A DNA stretch of 64,000 nt from Pseudorhodobacter ferrugineus DSM 5888 (GCF_000420745.1 NZ_ATVN01000015.1:36563-100562), one strand, 5' to 3'; positions 18,401 through 27,531 are shown, counted from the first letter of the stretch. Program-made: numbers and translations. Notes: generated by a model from the letters alone, not told the origin.

Positions 18401-18943
18401 CAGCACATCGCCGAACATATCCAACCGTACTGGCCCCAAAGGCCCCGGCGGGTAAATATCAATGATCCCGCCACGAATGGCATAATCGCCCGGTTCGGCC
18501 ACCGTTGGGCTGGGGGTAAAGCCCATGCGTGTCAGGAAGTTGCGCAAGGACTCTTCGTTTATCCGCTTGCCCACTGTGGCGGTAAACGACGCCTCACGCA
18601 GCACAGCCCGCGCCGGCATCCGCTGGGTCGCGGCGTTCAGGGTGGTCAGCAACACGAACGGTCCGGGCACCCCTTGGGCCAATGCGGCCAAGGTCGCCAT
18701 CCGCCGCGAGATGATATCGGGGTTGGGCGACACGCGGTCATAGGGCAAGCAATCCCACGCCGGCAGCTCCAGCACCACCACATCGGGCGCCATAACGGCC
18801 AATGCCTCGCGCATCGCCTCCAACCGCTTGTCATCACGCGCCACATGCACCACAGACACGCCCCGCGCCAACTCCCGTGCCAAAAGCTGGGCGTCATATC
18901 CTTCGGGCGCACCGCCCAAGATGATCCGGTCAACCATGGTCAT
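15482..18943 (-). CDS. mfd: Transcription-repair coupling factor
   Basis: ATP-dependent translocase that removes stalled RNA polymerase at DNA lesions and recruits UvrA. At 1153 residues it is full length. N-terminal UvrB-like modules are followed by the RNA-polymerase-interacting domain (PGDLVVHVEHGVGRYHGL near residue 500), the motor with Walker A GDVGFGKTEVAMRA, DEEQHFGVGHKE and TATPIPRTLQ, the IRGRVGR motif, and the TRCF regulatory C-terminus. It begins three bases after the upstream membrane-protein gene, so the two are probably co-transcribed. Confidence 0.98.
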   Translation of the reverse strand: MTMVDRIILGGAPEGYDAQLLARELARGVSVVHVARDDKRLEAMREALAVMAPDVVVLELPAWDCLPYDRVSPNPDIISRRMATLAALAQGVPGPFVLLTTLNAATQRMPARAVLREASFTATVGKRINEESLRNFLTRMGFTPSPTVAEPGDYAIRGGIIDIYPPGPLGPVRLDMFGDVLDGARRFDPDTQRTTEKLKSVEFAPVSEVILDEAAISRFRQNYRVEFGAGGSDDPLYEAVSAGRKHQGMEHWLPFFHAEMETVFDYMPDASVMLDDQVTPARLARWESIDDQYDARMDSMRAKGRVDTVYKPAAPGLLYLDDAAWEAALSGTRVVQLSPLAQSPGPEVLDAGGRMGRSFAPERQQENISLFNALADHIKVLRKGANVVVASWSEGARERLRGLIADQGIEGAVEVADIRDVRGTGGLYLMIWPLEAGFTAPGLAVISEQDVLGDRLVGKPKRKRKADNFLRDVQTLSPGDLVVHVEHGVGRYHGLEMITALGAPHECLSIEYAENAKLYLPVENIELLSRYGHEEGLLDRLGGGAWQAKKAKLKARIREIAERLMRIAAERHLRKAPVLEAPHSMWEAFAARFPYTETEDQLTAIGDVIADLEAGSPMDRLIVGDVGFGKTEVAMRAAFVAALSGMQVAVIAPTTLLARQHYRSFVERFRGFPINIKPLSRFVSAKDANGTRAGLTDGTVDIVIGTHAVLAKAIKFKNIGLLVIDEEQHFGVGHKERLKEMRSDVHVLTLTATPIPRTLQLSLTGVRDLSIIATPPVDRLAIRTYVSEFDTVTIREALLRERYRGGQSFFVVPRISDLPFVEDFLKTHVPEVTYIVAHGQLAAGDLDQRMNDFYDGKQDVLVATSIVESGLDIPTANTMIIHRADMFGLSQLYQIRGRVGRAKTRAYCFLTTKPRAPLTPQAMKRLRLLGSLDSLGAGFNLASHDLDLRGAGNLLGEEQSGHIKEVGYELYQAMLEETISKLRSGEISGMAEVDDQWAPNINLGVPVLIPEAYVPDLDLRLGLYRRLSGLATKVELEGFAAELIDRFGPLPKEVNTLMLVVRIKAMCKRAGIAKLDAGPKGATVQFHNDKFANPAGLVDFIKTQSGARVSGNKIVLMQDWKTESDRIKGAFAIAKALAEKLMDVAVKKAVKGP

Positions 18944-18946
18944 AAA

Positions 18947-19474
18947 TCAATTCGGCCAAATCGCATAAACTTGCATATTCTGCCACATGCCCCACAACGA
19001 GGTAATGAAAATAGACACCATTCCAATGGCTTGCACCTTCATCCGGTGGCGGGTCAACTGGCGATACAGCACTTCACCCTCAGGCTCAGTCGTGGCGATT
19101 TGCTGGGCTGTCGACAGGCTTAAGACGCGCACAATCGCCAAAGGGGCCAGCAGCAAGAACAGCGCCTGCGCAAATTCGACCCGATAATACAGCGCCAAAA
19201 CCACCAGCGCCGTAAACAAAAACGCCGCAATCGCAACCAGCCAAAGCCCCGACACCCGCGCCACATACAGCAAACGGCGGATGTTGATGCCGACCAGATC
19301 GTGCAAGTCTTGGGCCGTAGACTCATCCTTACGCGCGCGGGCCACCATATCAAACGGCACCCCCAGCACCCAATGGCTGGTGGTCGACCACATCACCGCA
19401 AGCGCAATCCAGAACCAAAGATTCGAAAAAGACCGCAGGTCGATCAATTCGAAAATCGTTTTATACCAATCCAC
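18947..19474 (-). CDS. Conserved membrane protein of unknown function
   Basis: A 175-residue protein with about four hydrophobic segments (NLWFWIALAVMWSTTSHWVL, VSGLWLVAIAAFLFTALVV, LFLLLAPLAIVRVL and a C-terminal one). The sequence resembles proteins that databases label 'component of SufBCD complex' in this order of bacteria, but no suf genes are present here and that name should not be taken as function. The start is a GTG at 19474 with AAAGG eight bases upstream. It is divergent from hemB with a 151-base gap and lies three bases upstream of mfd. Confidence 0.75.
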   Translation of the reverse strand: MDWYKTIFELIDLRSFSNLWFWIALAVMWSTTSHWVLGVPFDMVARARKDESTAQDLHDLVGINIRRLLYVARVSGLWLVAIAAFLFTALVVLALYYRVEFAQALFLLLAPLAIVRVLSLSTAQQIATTEPEGEVLYRQLTRHRMKVQAIGMVSIFITSLWGMWQNMQVYAIWPN

Positions 19475-19613
19475 TATGCCAACCTTTGCAGCAATATTCG
19501 CGCCATCCGGCCAAAGTTCCCAGACCCTTGCGACATTCCTACTCTTGAGACGCGGGCTTTTCCATGCCAGCAAGACAAAAAAGCACAATTGCCGATGTTT
19601 ATACCCAAGATAA

Positions 19614-20630
<1,017 letters not shown>

Positions 20631-20789
20631 AACACGGGCAAAAACACGCCCAAGTTGCGGGTTTGGTGATCCAAAAGGATGACAGCGCCGAAAATCCGCG
20701 CTACTGTTATGCAATCGGCCTAAAACTGGCCCAAGATATAGAGCAAATGGCGACCGGCCAACCCGGCGCAGCATAGAGGCGGCAGAGAC

Positions 20790-21344
20790 ATGGATATTTT
20801 AAACCGACGCAGTTTTATGGGCGCCACGGCGGCCAGTCTTGCGCTTGGCGGTTGTGCCAATGGCATTGGTGGCGCGGGCGGTCCACGGATGGACAGCCGT
20901 GTTGACACAACGCGCGACTATCTGTTTGGCCGCTATCCCGGCACCCGCGATCTGGCGCAAAAAGCCTATGGCGTTTTGTATATGCCCTTGATGACCGAGG
21001 CAGGCTTTGGCTTTGGTGCTGCCTACGGTCAAGGTGCGTTGCGGATCAATGATGTGACGGTCGATTATTATTCCGCCACCCGCGCCACCTTTGGCCTTCA
21101 AATCGGTGCGCAGCAATATGCCCACGCCCTGTTTTTCATGACCGAGGCCGCCTTGGGCGATTTCCGCCGTGCATCCGGTTGGGCCGCCAGTGCCGATGTG
21201 CGCTATGCCACCCCGAACGAAGGCGCAAGCATCGGCAAGGAAACCACCGAATATGCGCCGGTCATCGCCTTTGTCTTTGGCCAGTCGGGTCTGATCTTGG
21301 GCGCGACATTGGCAGGGTCCAAATACACCCGCATTATTCCGTAA
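20790..21344 (+). CDS. YSC84/SYLF-domain lipoprotein
   Basis: Predicted exported protein of 184 residues. The N-terminus MDILNRRSFMGATAASLALG followed by GC carries a Tat-like RRSFMG motif and a lipobox-like LGGC, so Tat export with lipidation is plausible. The rest (AYGVLYMPLMTEAGFGFGAA, VDYYSATRATFGLQIGAQ, and the C-terminal GLILGATLAGSKYTRI) matches the SYLF/Ysc84 domain, a lipid-binding fold of unclear role in bacteria. A GGCGGCAGAG ribosome region precedes the ATG. It is monocistronic and ends at a bidirectional terminator. Confidence 0.85.
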   Translation: MDILNRRSFMGATAASLALGGCANGIGGAGGPRMDSRVDTTRDYLFGRYPGTRDLAQKAYGVLYMPLMTEAGFGFGAAYGQGALRINDVTVDYYSATRATFGLQIGAQQYAHALFFMTEAALGDFRRASGWAASADVRYATPNEGASIGKETTEYAPVIAFVFGQSGLILGATLAGSKYTRIIP

Positions 21345-21351
21345 AGTTGCA

Positions 21352-21380
21352 GCCTCGGTTTTTGCAATAAAAACCGAGGC
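21352..21380. terminator. Bidirectional intrinsic terminator
   Basis: Perfect 12-bp inverted repeat GCCTCGGTTTTT / AAAAACCGAGGC around loop GCAAT. It lies between convergent genes, eight bases after the YSC84 gene and ten bases from the end of the dehydrogenase gene. The GC-rich stem has built-in A and T arms, so either transcript would see a GC stem followed by a U run. Confidence 0.85.
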
Positions 21381-21389
21381 TTGCGCGCC

Positions 21390-22253
21390 CTACTTCAACC
21401 GTTTTATCAGGCTCGATGTATCCCAACGTCCGCCGCCCATGTTTTGCACATCCTTGTAAAACTGGTCGATCAGCGCTGTGATGGGCAGGCTTGCGCCAAT
21501 CTCATTGGCAGTGGCCAGACAAATCCCCAAATCCTTGCGCATCCAATCCACGGCAAACCCGTGGGTGAAATGATCGTCGAGCATGGTCTTGTGGCGGTTG
21601 TTCATCTGCCAAGATCCTGCGGCCCCGCCTGAAATCACCTCAACCACAGCTTTGCCGTCCATACCGGCCTTTTCGCCAAAGGCCAGCGCTTCGGCCAATC
21701 CTTGCACCAGCCCCGCGATGCAAATCTGGTTCATCATCTTGGCAATCTGGCCTGACCCGCTTTCACCTAGCCGTTTGCAAATGCGGGCATAGGCGGCAAT
21801 CACGGGTTCAGCCGCGTCATAATCGGCAGCGCGGCCGCCGCACATCACCGACAGCACGCCGTTTTCCGCGCCCGCTTGCCCACCCGACACAGGCGCATCG
21901 ACAAAGCCCACGCCAATTTCGGCGGCGGCTGCAAACAGCTCTCGCGTCACCTGCGCCGAAACGGTGGTGTGGTCGACAAACACAGCCCCCTTGGCCATAC
22001 CAGCGAATGCCCCGTCCGGCCCAAAGCACACGCCGCGCAGATCGTCATCATTACCCACGCAGGCCATCACGAAATCTTGGCCCATCGCCGCCTCACGCGG
22101 GGTTGTCGCCGCACGGCCTCCATGCTGTGCCACCCAAGCCTCGGCCTTGGCAGCCGTGCGGTTGTAAACGGTCACCGCATGCCCCTTGGCCGCCAGATGC
22201 CCCGCCATCGGGAATCCCATGACCCCCAAGCCCAAAAATGCCACTTTCGCCAT
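21390..22253 (-). CDS. Beta-hydroxyacid dehydrogenase (3-hydroxyisobutyrate dehydrogenase family)
   Basis: NAD(P)-dependent oxidoreductase of 287 residues. The Rossmann motif VAFLGLGVMGFPMAGHLA, the substrate-binding DAPVSGGQAGAENG (around residue 120) and the catalytic Lys in SGQIAKMMNQ are complete. Family members oxidise 3-hydroxyisobutyrate, tartronate semialdehyde or related acids; the exact substrate is not evident. It is transcribed away from the penicillin acylase gene, with 81 bases between the two starts, and ends at the terminator it shares with the YSC84 gene. Confidence 0.92.
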   Translation of the reverse strand: MAKVAFLGLGVMGFPMAGHLAAKGHAVTVYNRTAAKAEAWVAQHGGRAATTPREAAMGQDFVMACVGNDDDLRGVCFGPDGAFAGMAKGAVFVDHTTVSAQVTRELFAAAAEIGVGFVDAPVSGGQAGAENGVLSVMCGGRAADYDAAEPVIAAYARICKRLGESGSGQIAKMMNQICIAGLVQGLAEALAFGEKAGMDGKAVVEVISGGAAGSWQMNNRHKTMLDDHFTHGFAVDWMRKDLGICLATANEIGASLPITALIDQFYKDVQNMGGGRWDTSSLIKRLK

Positions 22254-22334
22254 TGCCGTAACCCTTCCAATTGCCTCGCGCGTTCAGATCGCATAGGTAA
22301 CCAGCCAAACCCTGCCGTCAAGAAAAGACCTGTC

Positions 22335-24800
22335 ATGTTCACCGCGTTTCGCTGGCTCACCCGTATCCTCATGGCGCTTTTGGCACTGGCCGCGATCACG
22401 CTGGTGATTGCCTATTTGTTCTTGTCGCGTTCCTTGCCCGACTATTCCGCCGATTATCAAATTGACGGAATATCGGCCGAGACCGAGATTGTGCGCAATA
22501 ACGCCAATGTGCCGCATATTTTTGGCGCGTCCGATGCCGACATCTATTTCGCCCTTGGCTTTGCCCATGCGCAGGACCGTTTGTGGCAAATGACCATGCT
22601 GCGCCGCACCGCCCAAGGCCGCTTGTCCGAGGTGTTTGGCGAGCGCACGTTGAAAATCGACGAACTCTTGCGCCGCTATGACCTTTACACCCTCGCGGGC
22701 CAATCGGTTGCAGCCCAAGACGCCGAAACCCAAACCGCCCTTGAGGCCTATTCCCGCGGTGTGAACGCGTGGATCGGCGAGGTGAACCTATCCGCTTTGG
22801 GCCGCGGCGCGCCCGAATTTTTCTTCTTTTCCAATGAGATCGCGGCCTGGCAACCCGCCGATAGCATCGCCATTATCAAACTCATGGCGCTGCAATTGTC
22901 GGGCCATCTGGAAAACGAGGTGCTGCGCGCCCGCACCTCCATGCTTTTGCCTGAGGACCGCCTGCGCGACATCCTGCCCGATGCGCCCGGCACTGGCATA
23001 ACCGCCCTGCCCGATTATGCCAGCCTTATGCCCCCCCCCCCCCCCGGCGGCTTTCCTGTCCGTCAAGCGCTGGACCCGTTGTCACCCTTCAAATCGGGCG
23101 TGCTTGCAGGCGCGTCAAACGCTTGGGCAGCAGCCCCAGAACGCTCGGCCGCGCGCGGGTCGCTGCTGGCCAATGACCCGCATCTGGCCTTTACCGCGCC
23201 CACCCTGTGGTATCTTGCACGGCTGGATTTCGCCACCGGCGGCGTGATTGGCGCCACCCTTCCGGGCGTGCCTGCGGTACTGATCGGGCGGTCCGATGCT
23301 TTGGGCTGGGGGCTCACCTCCTCCTATCTCGACGATCAAGACGTGGTGATGGAACGCATCAACCCCGACAACACCGAACAATATGACAGCGGCGCGGGTT
23401 GGAAAGATTTCATCACCCGCCGGTCGATCATCACCGTCAAAGACCGTGACCCCGTCACCATCACCCTGCGCTGGTCCGAGGCGGGGCCGATCCTGCCCGG
23501 CAGCCATTATAACCTTGCCACCGTTACCCCCGCAGGCCATGTCGCGGCGCTGGAATGGACGGCCCTGTCGGCCAATGACACCTCGATGACCTCGGCCATC
23601 CGCATCATGAAATCGCGCAATATCCCGCAAGCGTTGGACGCCGCCAGCCTGTTCATCGCGCCATCGCAAAACCTGATGCTGGCCGATACTGATGGCATCG
23701 CTTTCCAACTGATTGGCGCGGTCCCCAACCGCAACCCCGCGCATGACACCATGGGCCGCATGCCCGCCACTGGCGACAAGCTGCAAAACCGCTGGGCCGG
23801 CACACAGCCCTACGCCAAAAACCTGCGCGTCCTTAAACCCACCTCGGGGCTTTTGGGCAATACCAACAACAAAACCACCGATGCACCTTTCCCCGATAAT
23901 ATCAGCTTTCACTGGGGCGATACGCACCGCATCCAGCGCTGGCTGTCGCTGATGAAAACGCGTGAGGTGCACACCCGCGAAAGTTTCATCGAGGCGCAGC
24001 TTGATACCGTCTCGCCCGTTGCCCGCTCGGTTTTGCCCCTGATTGGCGGTGATCTGTGGTTCACTGGCACGCCCTCGCCCGCTGGCACCCCCGAACGGCT
24101 GCGCGAACAGGCGCTGGAACTCTTGGCCGAATGGAACGGCGAGATGAACGAACATATCCCCGAACCGCTGATTTATGCCGCTTGGCTGCGCGCCCTCCAA
24201 GACCGCCTGATCCGCGATGAATTGGGGCCGCTCGCCGACAGCTTTACCCACCCCGACCCCGTGTTCATCGAACGCGTGTACCGCAACACCGACGGGGCTG
24301 CGAAATGGTGCGACGTAATCCAATCCGCCGCGATTGAAACCTGCGCCGACATCGCCCGCGTGTCGCTGGACGAGGCGCTGCTGCGCCTGTCCGAACGCTA
24401 TGGCCGCAGTATCGAGACATGGCGCTGGGGCGATGCGCATCAGGCCACGCATGACCATCCCGTCATGGGCGATGTGCCTTTGCTGCGCTATTTCGTGAAC
24501 CTGCGCCAATCCACATCGGGCGGCGATTTCACCTTGATGCGCGGGCTAACCTCGGGCGAGGAACCGGATCCCTACCTGAACGTCCACGGCGCAGGCTACC
24601 GCGGCGTCTATGATTTCGCCGATCCTGACAGTTCGGTGTTTATCCTGTCCACGGGGCAATCCGGCCACCCGCTGTCACGCCATTACGATGATCTGGGCGT
24701 TTTGTGGCGGCGCGGCGAATATATCCCAATGTCGCTTGATCCCGATCTTGCGCGGGCTGCGGCTGTGGGGATTACGCATTTGTCGCCAAAAGCACCCTAG
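22335..24800 (+). CDS. Penicillin acylase family protein (Ntn hydrolase)
   Basis: An 821-residue N-terminal-nucleophile amidase precursor, with an N-terminal hydrophobic anchor or signal (residues about 8-32). IVRNNANVPHIFGASDADIY and FALGFAHAQDRLWQMTMLRR mark the alpha chain. Self-cleavage should occur before the Ser of AGASNAWAAAPERSA (about residue 260), which becomes the nucleophile of the beta chain; LLANDPHLAF follows. Family members hydrolyse penicillins or acyl-homoserine lactones, so quorum quenching is possible; the substrate is not determined. A run of 15 C encodes five prolines at about residues 233-237, just before the processing site, and is a slippage hazard. Confidence 0.93.
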   Translation: MFTAFRWLTRILMALLALAAITLVIAYLFLSRSLPDYSADYQIDGISAETEIVRNNANVPHIFGASDADIYFALGFAHAQDRLWQMTMLRRTAQGRLSEVFGERTLKIDELLRRYDLYTLAGQSVAAQDAETQTALEAYSRGVNAWIGEVNLSALGRGAPEFFFFSNEIAAWQPADSIAIIKLMALQLSGHLENEVLRARTSMLLPEDRLRDILPDAPGTGITALPDYASLMPPPPPGGFPVRQALDPLSPFKSGVLAGASNAWAAAPERSAARGSLLANDPHLAFTAPTLWYLARLDFATGGVIGATLPGVPAVLIGRSDALGWGLTSSYLDDQDVVMERINPDNTEQYDSGAGWKDFITRRSIITVKDRDPVTITLRWSEAGPILPGSHYNLATVTPAGHVAALEWTALSANDTSMTSAIRIMKSRNIPQALDAASLFIAPSQNLMLADTDGIAFQLIGAVPNRNPAHDTMGRMPATGDKLQNRWAGTQPYAKNLRVLKPTSGLLGNTNNKTTDAPFPDNISFHWGDTHRIQRWLSLMKTREVHTRESFIEAQLDTVSPVARSVLPLIGGDLWFTGTPSPAGTPERLREQALELLAEWNGEMNEHIPEPLIYAAWLRALQDRLIRDELGPLADSFTHPDPVFIERVYRNTDGAAKWCDVIQSAAIETCADIARVSLDEALLRLSERYGRSIETWRWGDAHQATHDHPVMGDVPLLRYFVNLRQSTSGGDFTLMRGLTSGEEPDPYLNVHGAGYRGVYDFADPDSSVFILSTGQSGHPLSRHYDDLGVLWRRGEYIPMSLDPDLARAAAVGITHLSPKAP
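23031..23045 (+). repeat. Homopolymer tract of 15 C inside the acylase gene
   Basis: Fifteen consecutive C encode Pro233-Pro237. The frame is open only with a multiple of three. Loss of one C moves translation into a frame that stops at 23245-23247, about 70 codons later, which would abolish the beta chain. No other single-base run of this length is apparent in the window. Confidence 0.95.
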
Positions 24801-24812
24801 GCGGCCTTTGCG

Positions 24813-25061
24813 ATGCTGGAAAAAATCGGGCTGATTATGGGCAGCTCGGCCGTGTTCGGGTTTTTCGGCTATATGGGCAATTCCATCCGAACGGGGCATT
24901 CGCTGGATGTGCAGCCAAACGCAATTGGCCTGCTTGCACGCGGGATGAATCTGTTGATCGATACCTTCGGCTACACGCCCATCGGGCTTGGCCTTATGGG
25001 GCTGTCGCTGTTTGGCGGCATCTACGCCGCGATTTCCCTGTGGCGCAGCGAGATGTATTGA
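24813..25061 (+). CDS. Small two-helix membrane protein, unknown
   Basis: An 82-residue predicted membrane protein with hydrophobic segments near the N-terminus (IGLIMGSSAVFGFFGYMG) and C-terminus (YTPIGLGLMGLSLFGGIYAA), joined by a polar loop. It starts 12 bases after the acylase stop in the same direction, so it may be co-transcribed with it. I do not recognise the family. Codon use resembles neighbouring genes, which supports a real gene; there is no strong ribosome site. Confidence 0.65.
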   Translation: MLEKIGLIMGSSAVFGFFGYMGNSIRTGHSLDVQPNAIGLLARGMNLLIDTFGYTPIGLGLMGLSLFGGIYAAISLWRSEMY

Positions 25062-25266
25062 ATTAACTTTTCAGGGCTTTGGTCGCAAATCCAGATCAGG
25101 TTTTGCCACGCAATTGCTTGATTATGGGGCGCATATGATCAACGCCAGTCAAAAGAATGGCACAAATTGGCCAAACCGGACCTTTATCAGCAAAAGGGCT
25201 ACTGTCTGCTTTGCGGGACAAAGCCGCCATTTTATTTGAACCATTATTTATCGCCTTGTCGAGCTT
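25062..25266. other. Intergenic stretch, no assignable gene
   Basis: About 205 bases between the two small membrane-protein genes. A forward frame (25167-25349) reads MAKPDLYQQKGYCLLCGTK and overlaps the opposite-strand gene; it has an in-frame stop shortly upstream and no ribosome site. The stretch is visibly more AT-rich than its surroundings. It may be a remnant. Confidence 0.4.
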
Positions 25267-25542
25267 TCAGGCATCTGGATTCCTGTCACGTGGTGGATGG
25301 TCATAGTCAAAAAGTCTGGACATATGAGAGCGGGCAGACAAGCCTATAAAAGCGCCGACCAAAGCACCAAACTTAATGCCAAATTGTGACGAGAAGCCAA
25401 GAATGTAGGCCATGGAAAATCCTATAACAGCACTGATAAAGACACTGCCTGCGATCACTATGATGTCGCGTACAAACGTTCTTAATACGCCGCGACCAAG
25501 AAAAGCCCATTCGTTTACTGGGTCTTTATCGTCGTTACTCAT
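25267..25542 (-). CDS. Small membrane protein, unknown
   Basis: A 91-residue protein starting MSNDDKDPVNEWAFLGRGVL. Two hydrophobic segments (DIIVIAGSVFISAVIGFSMA and GIKFGALVGAFIGLSA) give a helical hairpin, with a charged C-terminus. The ATG at 25542 has a GGAGAG ribosome site six bases upstream, which is why it is preferred over a longer frame to 25620. No family recognised. It faces the 24813-25061 gene, and its terminus is not overlapped by another confident gene. Confidence 0.65.
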   Translation of the reverse strand: MSNDDKDPVNEWAFLGRGVLRTFVRDIIVIAGSVFISAVIGFSMAYILGFSSQFGIKFGALVGAFIGLSARSHMSRLFDYDHPPRDRNPDA

Positions 25543-25741
25543 TTCGCACTCTCCGATCTTTGAATTGGTGAGCCGAATAAAGCCAAGAATAATGGCGATA
25601 CTTGGGCCAGGACCACACAAAGAAGCGACAGTTTGGGCTCGTTGCTGTCATTCGCTGCGCACACACAAGTGGCAGCTTTGGACAATCACACTCACCCAAA
25701 ACCAGCCAAGGCCCGCCGCACCGTTTGCACCGTGTACGCAT
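25535..25741 (-). CDS. Possible small Cys-rich protein
   Basis: Open frame of 68 codons beginning MRTRCKRCGGPWLVLGECDC. It has a C-x2-C-x8-C-x-C pattern that could bind zinc, and its TAA overlaps the start of the 91-residue membrane protein (ATGAGTAA). Against it: no ribosome site is visible and the second half looks random (RHYSWLYSAHQFKDRRV). Treat it as a weak candidate only; the alternative is non-coding leader sequence. Confidence 0.22.
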   Translation of the reverse strand: MRTRCKRCGGPWLVLGECDCPKLPLVCAQRMTATSPNCRFFVWSWPKYRHYSWLYSAHQFKDRRVRNE

Positions 25742-25790
25742 TAAGATTTGGTAAACGCGAAACAACATCTATTTGTTATCAAACGATTTT

Positions 25791-25818
25791 CAGAAATGTC
25801 CGCGCGCGGTCATTTCTG
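25791..25818 (-). terminator. Long hairpin at the 3' end of hflX
   Basis: A 28-base near-perfect palindrome: CAGAAATG pairs with CATTTCTG, and the inside is CCGCGCGCGG flanked by one T/T mismatch pair. It begins five bases after the hflX stop on the reverse strand. There is no T run after it, so it may be a 3' end stabiliser or a non-canonical terminator rather than a classic intrinsic one. Confidence 0.5.
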
Positions 25819-25823
25819 GCTTC

Positions 25824-27155
25824 TCACAGTGCCGCAAAGGCCTTTTCCTGCCGCTCGGTCCAGATCACCTTCAAATTCCAGCCCGTATCCGACAGGGCTT
25901 CCTCAACGATCACCCCTTCGGAATACAGCCAAGCATGCGCCCTGCCCTTGCTGAAATCCAGGGTCAGGTCGGCCTCGGTTTTGACCTCTTCAAAGGCCCC
26001 AGATACCGCCTCCAGCAGCCGATCAATCCCATGCCCCGTCAAGGCCGACAGGGCAAAAACCCGCGCCGATTTTTCGGCTTTGGCTTCCAAAGTTGCCTGC
26101 GTGGACTCGTCCACCAAATCCAGCTTGTTCCAAATCTCAAACTGCGGCGTGTCCGATTTCACGCCCAGCGAGGTCATGATATCGGCCACATCCGCCGCCT
26201 GTTCGGCCGATTCCGGATGGCTGATATCGCGGACATGCAGGATCAGATCGGCCTCAAGCACCTCTTCCAGCGTGGCCCTGAACGCGGCAACCAGCTGGGT
26301 CGGCAGGTCGGAAATAAAGCCCACCGTATCAGACAGGATCACCTTGCGCCCGTCCGGCATTTCCATGCCCCGCATGGTCGGGTCCAGCGTGGCGAAAAGC
26401 ATATCCTTGGCCAAAACCTCGGCGCCGGTGATCTTGTTAAACAAGGTCGATTTGCCCGCGTTGGTATAGCCCACCAAAGCCACCACCGGAAACGGCACTT
26501 TTCGTCGCGCGGCGCGGTGCAATTCACGGGTTTTCACCACGCGGTCCAATTGCCGCCGGATCCGGACCATATGGTCATCAATCGCGCGGCGGTCCGATTC
26601 AATCTGGGTTTCCCCCGGCCCGCCCACAAACCCAAAACCGCCCCGCTGCCGTTCCAAGTGGGTCCATGCCCGCACCAAGCGCGTCCGCTGATAGGACAGG
26701 GCTGCCAGTTCGACCTGAAGCACGCCTTCGCGGGTCCGTGCCCGATCGGCGAAAATCTCGAGGATCAGGCCTGTGCGGTCCAAAAGCTTTACGCCCCATT
26801 CCTCTTCCAGATTGCGCTGCTGGACGGGCGTGACAGGGCCGTCGATTAGGACCAGCTCGGTCCCCAAGGCCTTCATCCGCAGCTTCAGCTCGGCCATTTT
26901 GCCAGTACCAAACAAGGTGCCGGGCAACAATTTTGGCAGGCGCACGACCTCGGCCCCCACCACCTCTAGCCCCGGCAAAGCTTCGGCGAGAGCCGAGGCC
27001 TCGGCCAGCCCGTGTTCGGGCAAGCGGCGGGTGCGGACGGATTTTATCTCGGGGTGGATGACATAGGCACGCGTTTTTTCGGCACGGGTATCATGCCCGG
27101 CCAAACGTAGCTCTACCGAAAAACCATAATCGTCGTCGTGGTCAGTCGTTTCCAA
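25824..27155 (-). CDS. hflX: Ribosome-associated GTPase HflX
   Basis: GTPase that binds the 50S subunit and splits stalled ribosomes under stress. The 443 residues contain the HflX N-terminal domain (LFGTGKMAELK), a glycine-rich linker FGFVGGPGETQIESDRR and the G domain: G1 GYTNAGKSTLFN, the DPTMRGM switch, G3 DTVGFISDLP and G4 NKLD. It starts two bases after hfq, the standard hfq-hflX arrangement, and is the last gene of the leftward ntr-trk-hfq series. Confidence 0.97.
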   Translation of the reverse strand: METTDHDDDYGFSVELRLAGHDTRAEKTRAYVIHPEIKSVRTRRLPEHGLAEASALAEALPGLEVVGAEVVRLPKLLPGTLFGTGKMAELKLRMKALGTELVLIDGPVTPVQQRNLEEEWGVKLLDRTGLILEIFADRARTREGVLQVELAALSYQRTRLVRAWTHLERQRGGFGFVGGPGETQIESDRRAIDDHMVRIRRQLDRVVKTRELHRAARRKVPFPVVALVGYTNAGKSTLFNKITGAEVLAKDMLFATLDPTMRGMEMPDGRKVILSDTVGFISDLPTQLVAAFRATLEEVLEADLILHVRDISHPESAEQAADVADIMTSLGVKSDTPQFEIWNKLDLVDESTQATLEAKAEKSARVFALSALTGHGIDRLLEAVSGAFEEVKTEADLTLDFSKGRAHAWLYSEGVIVEEALSDTGWNLKVIWTERQEKAFAAL

Positions 27156-27157
27156 GT

Positions 27158-27391
27158 CTATTCTTCGCCTTCATACAGGCTGATCGGCGCGCCCGGCATT
27201 ATGGTCGAAATCGCATGCTTATAGACCAGCTGCGATTGCCCATCGCGGCGCAAAAGCACGCAGAAATTGTCAAACCAAGTGATAACACCTTGCAGCTTAA
27301 CGCCGTTGATCAAAAAAATTGTCACGGGAACCTTGGCCTTACGGACATGATTCAAAAATGCATCTTGAAGATTTTGTTTATCGGAAGCCAT
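27158..27391 (-). CDS. hfq: RNA chaperone Hfq
   Basis: Sm-like hexameric RNA chaperone that pairs small RNAs with mRNAs. The 77 residues include the proximal-face Sm1 block ([20 protein letters not shown]), [17 protein letters not shown] and the Sm2 motif LVYKHAIST. The C-terminus is short ([12 protein letters not shown]), as usual in alphaproteobacteria. Upstream is a pyrimidine-rich stretch on the forward strand, giving an AAAGGCAAAG leader on the coding strand. It is preceded by trkH with a 140-base gap that probably contains its own promoter. Confidence 0.98.
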   Translation of the reverse strand: MASDKQNLQDAFLNHVRKAKVPVTIFLINGVKLQGVITWFDNFCVLLRRDGQSQLVYKHAISTIMPGAPISLYEGEE

Positions 27392-27531
27392 TTTTTCTTT
27401 GCCTTTTTTTCTTTTGGTTACCGTCTTTGCCCTCGGCCCCTATGCGAAGACCACGAAACCACTATTAAACGGCTTTGGCGGAGTTTCCAGCCCCAAAACG
27501 GCGGAAATTCTGTCACTAGGCGGCGACAGTC

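Noticed and set aside
25167..25349. Forward frame MAKPDLYQQKGYCLLCG...
   Set aside because: No ribosome site, stop codon shortly upstream in frame, and overlap with a better-supported opposite-strand gene.
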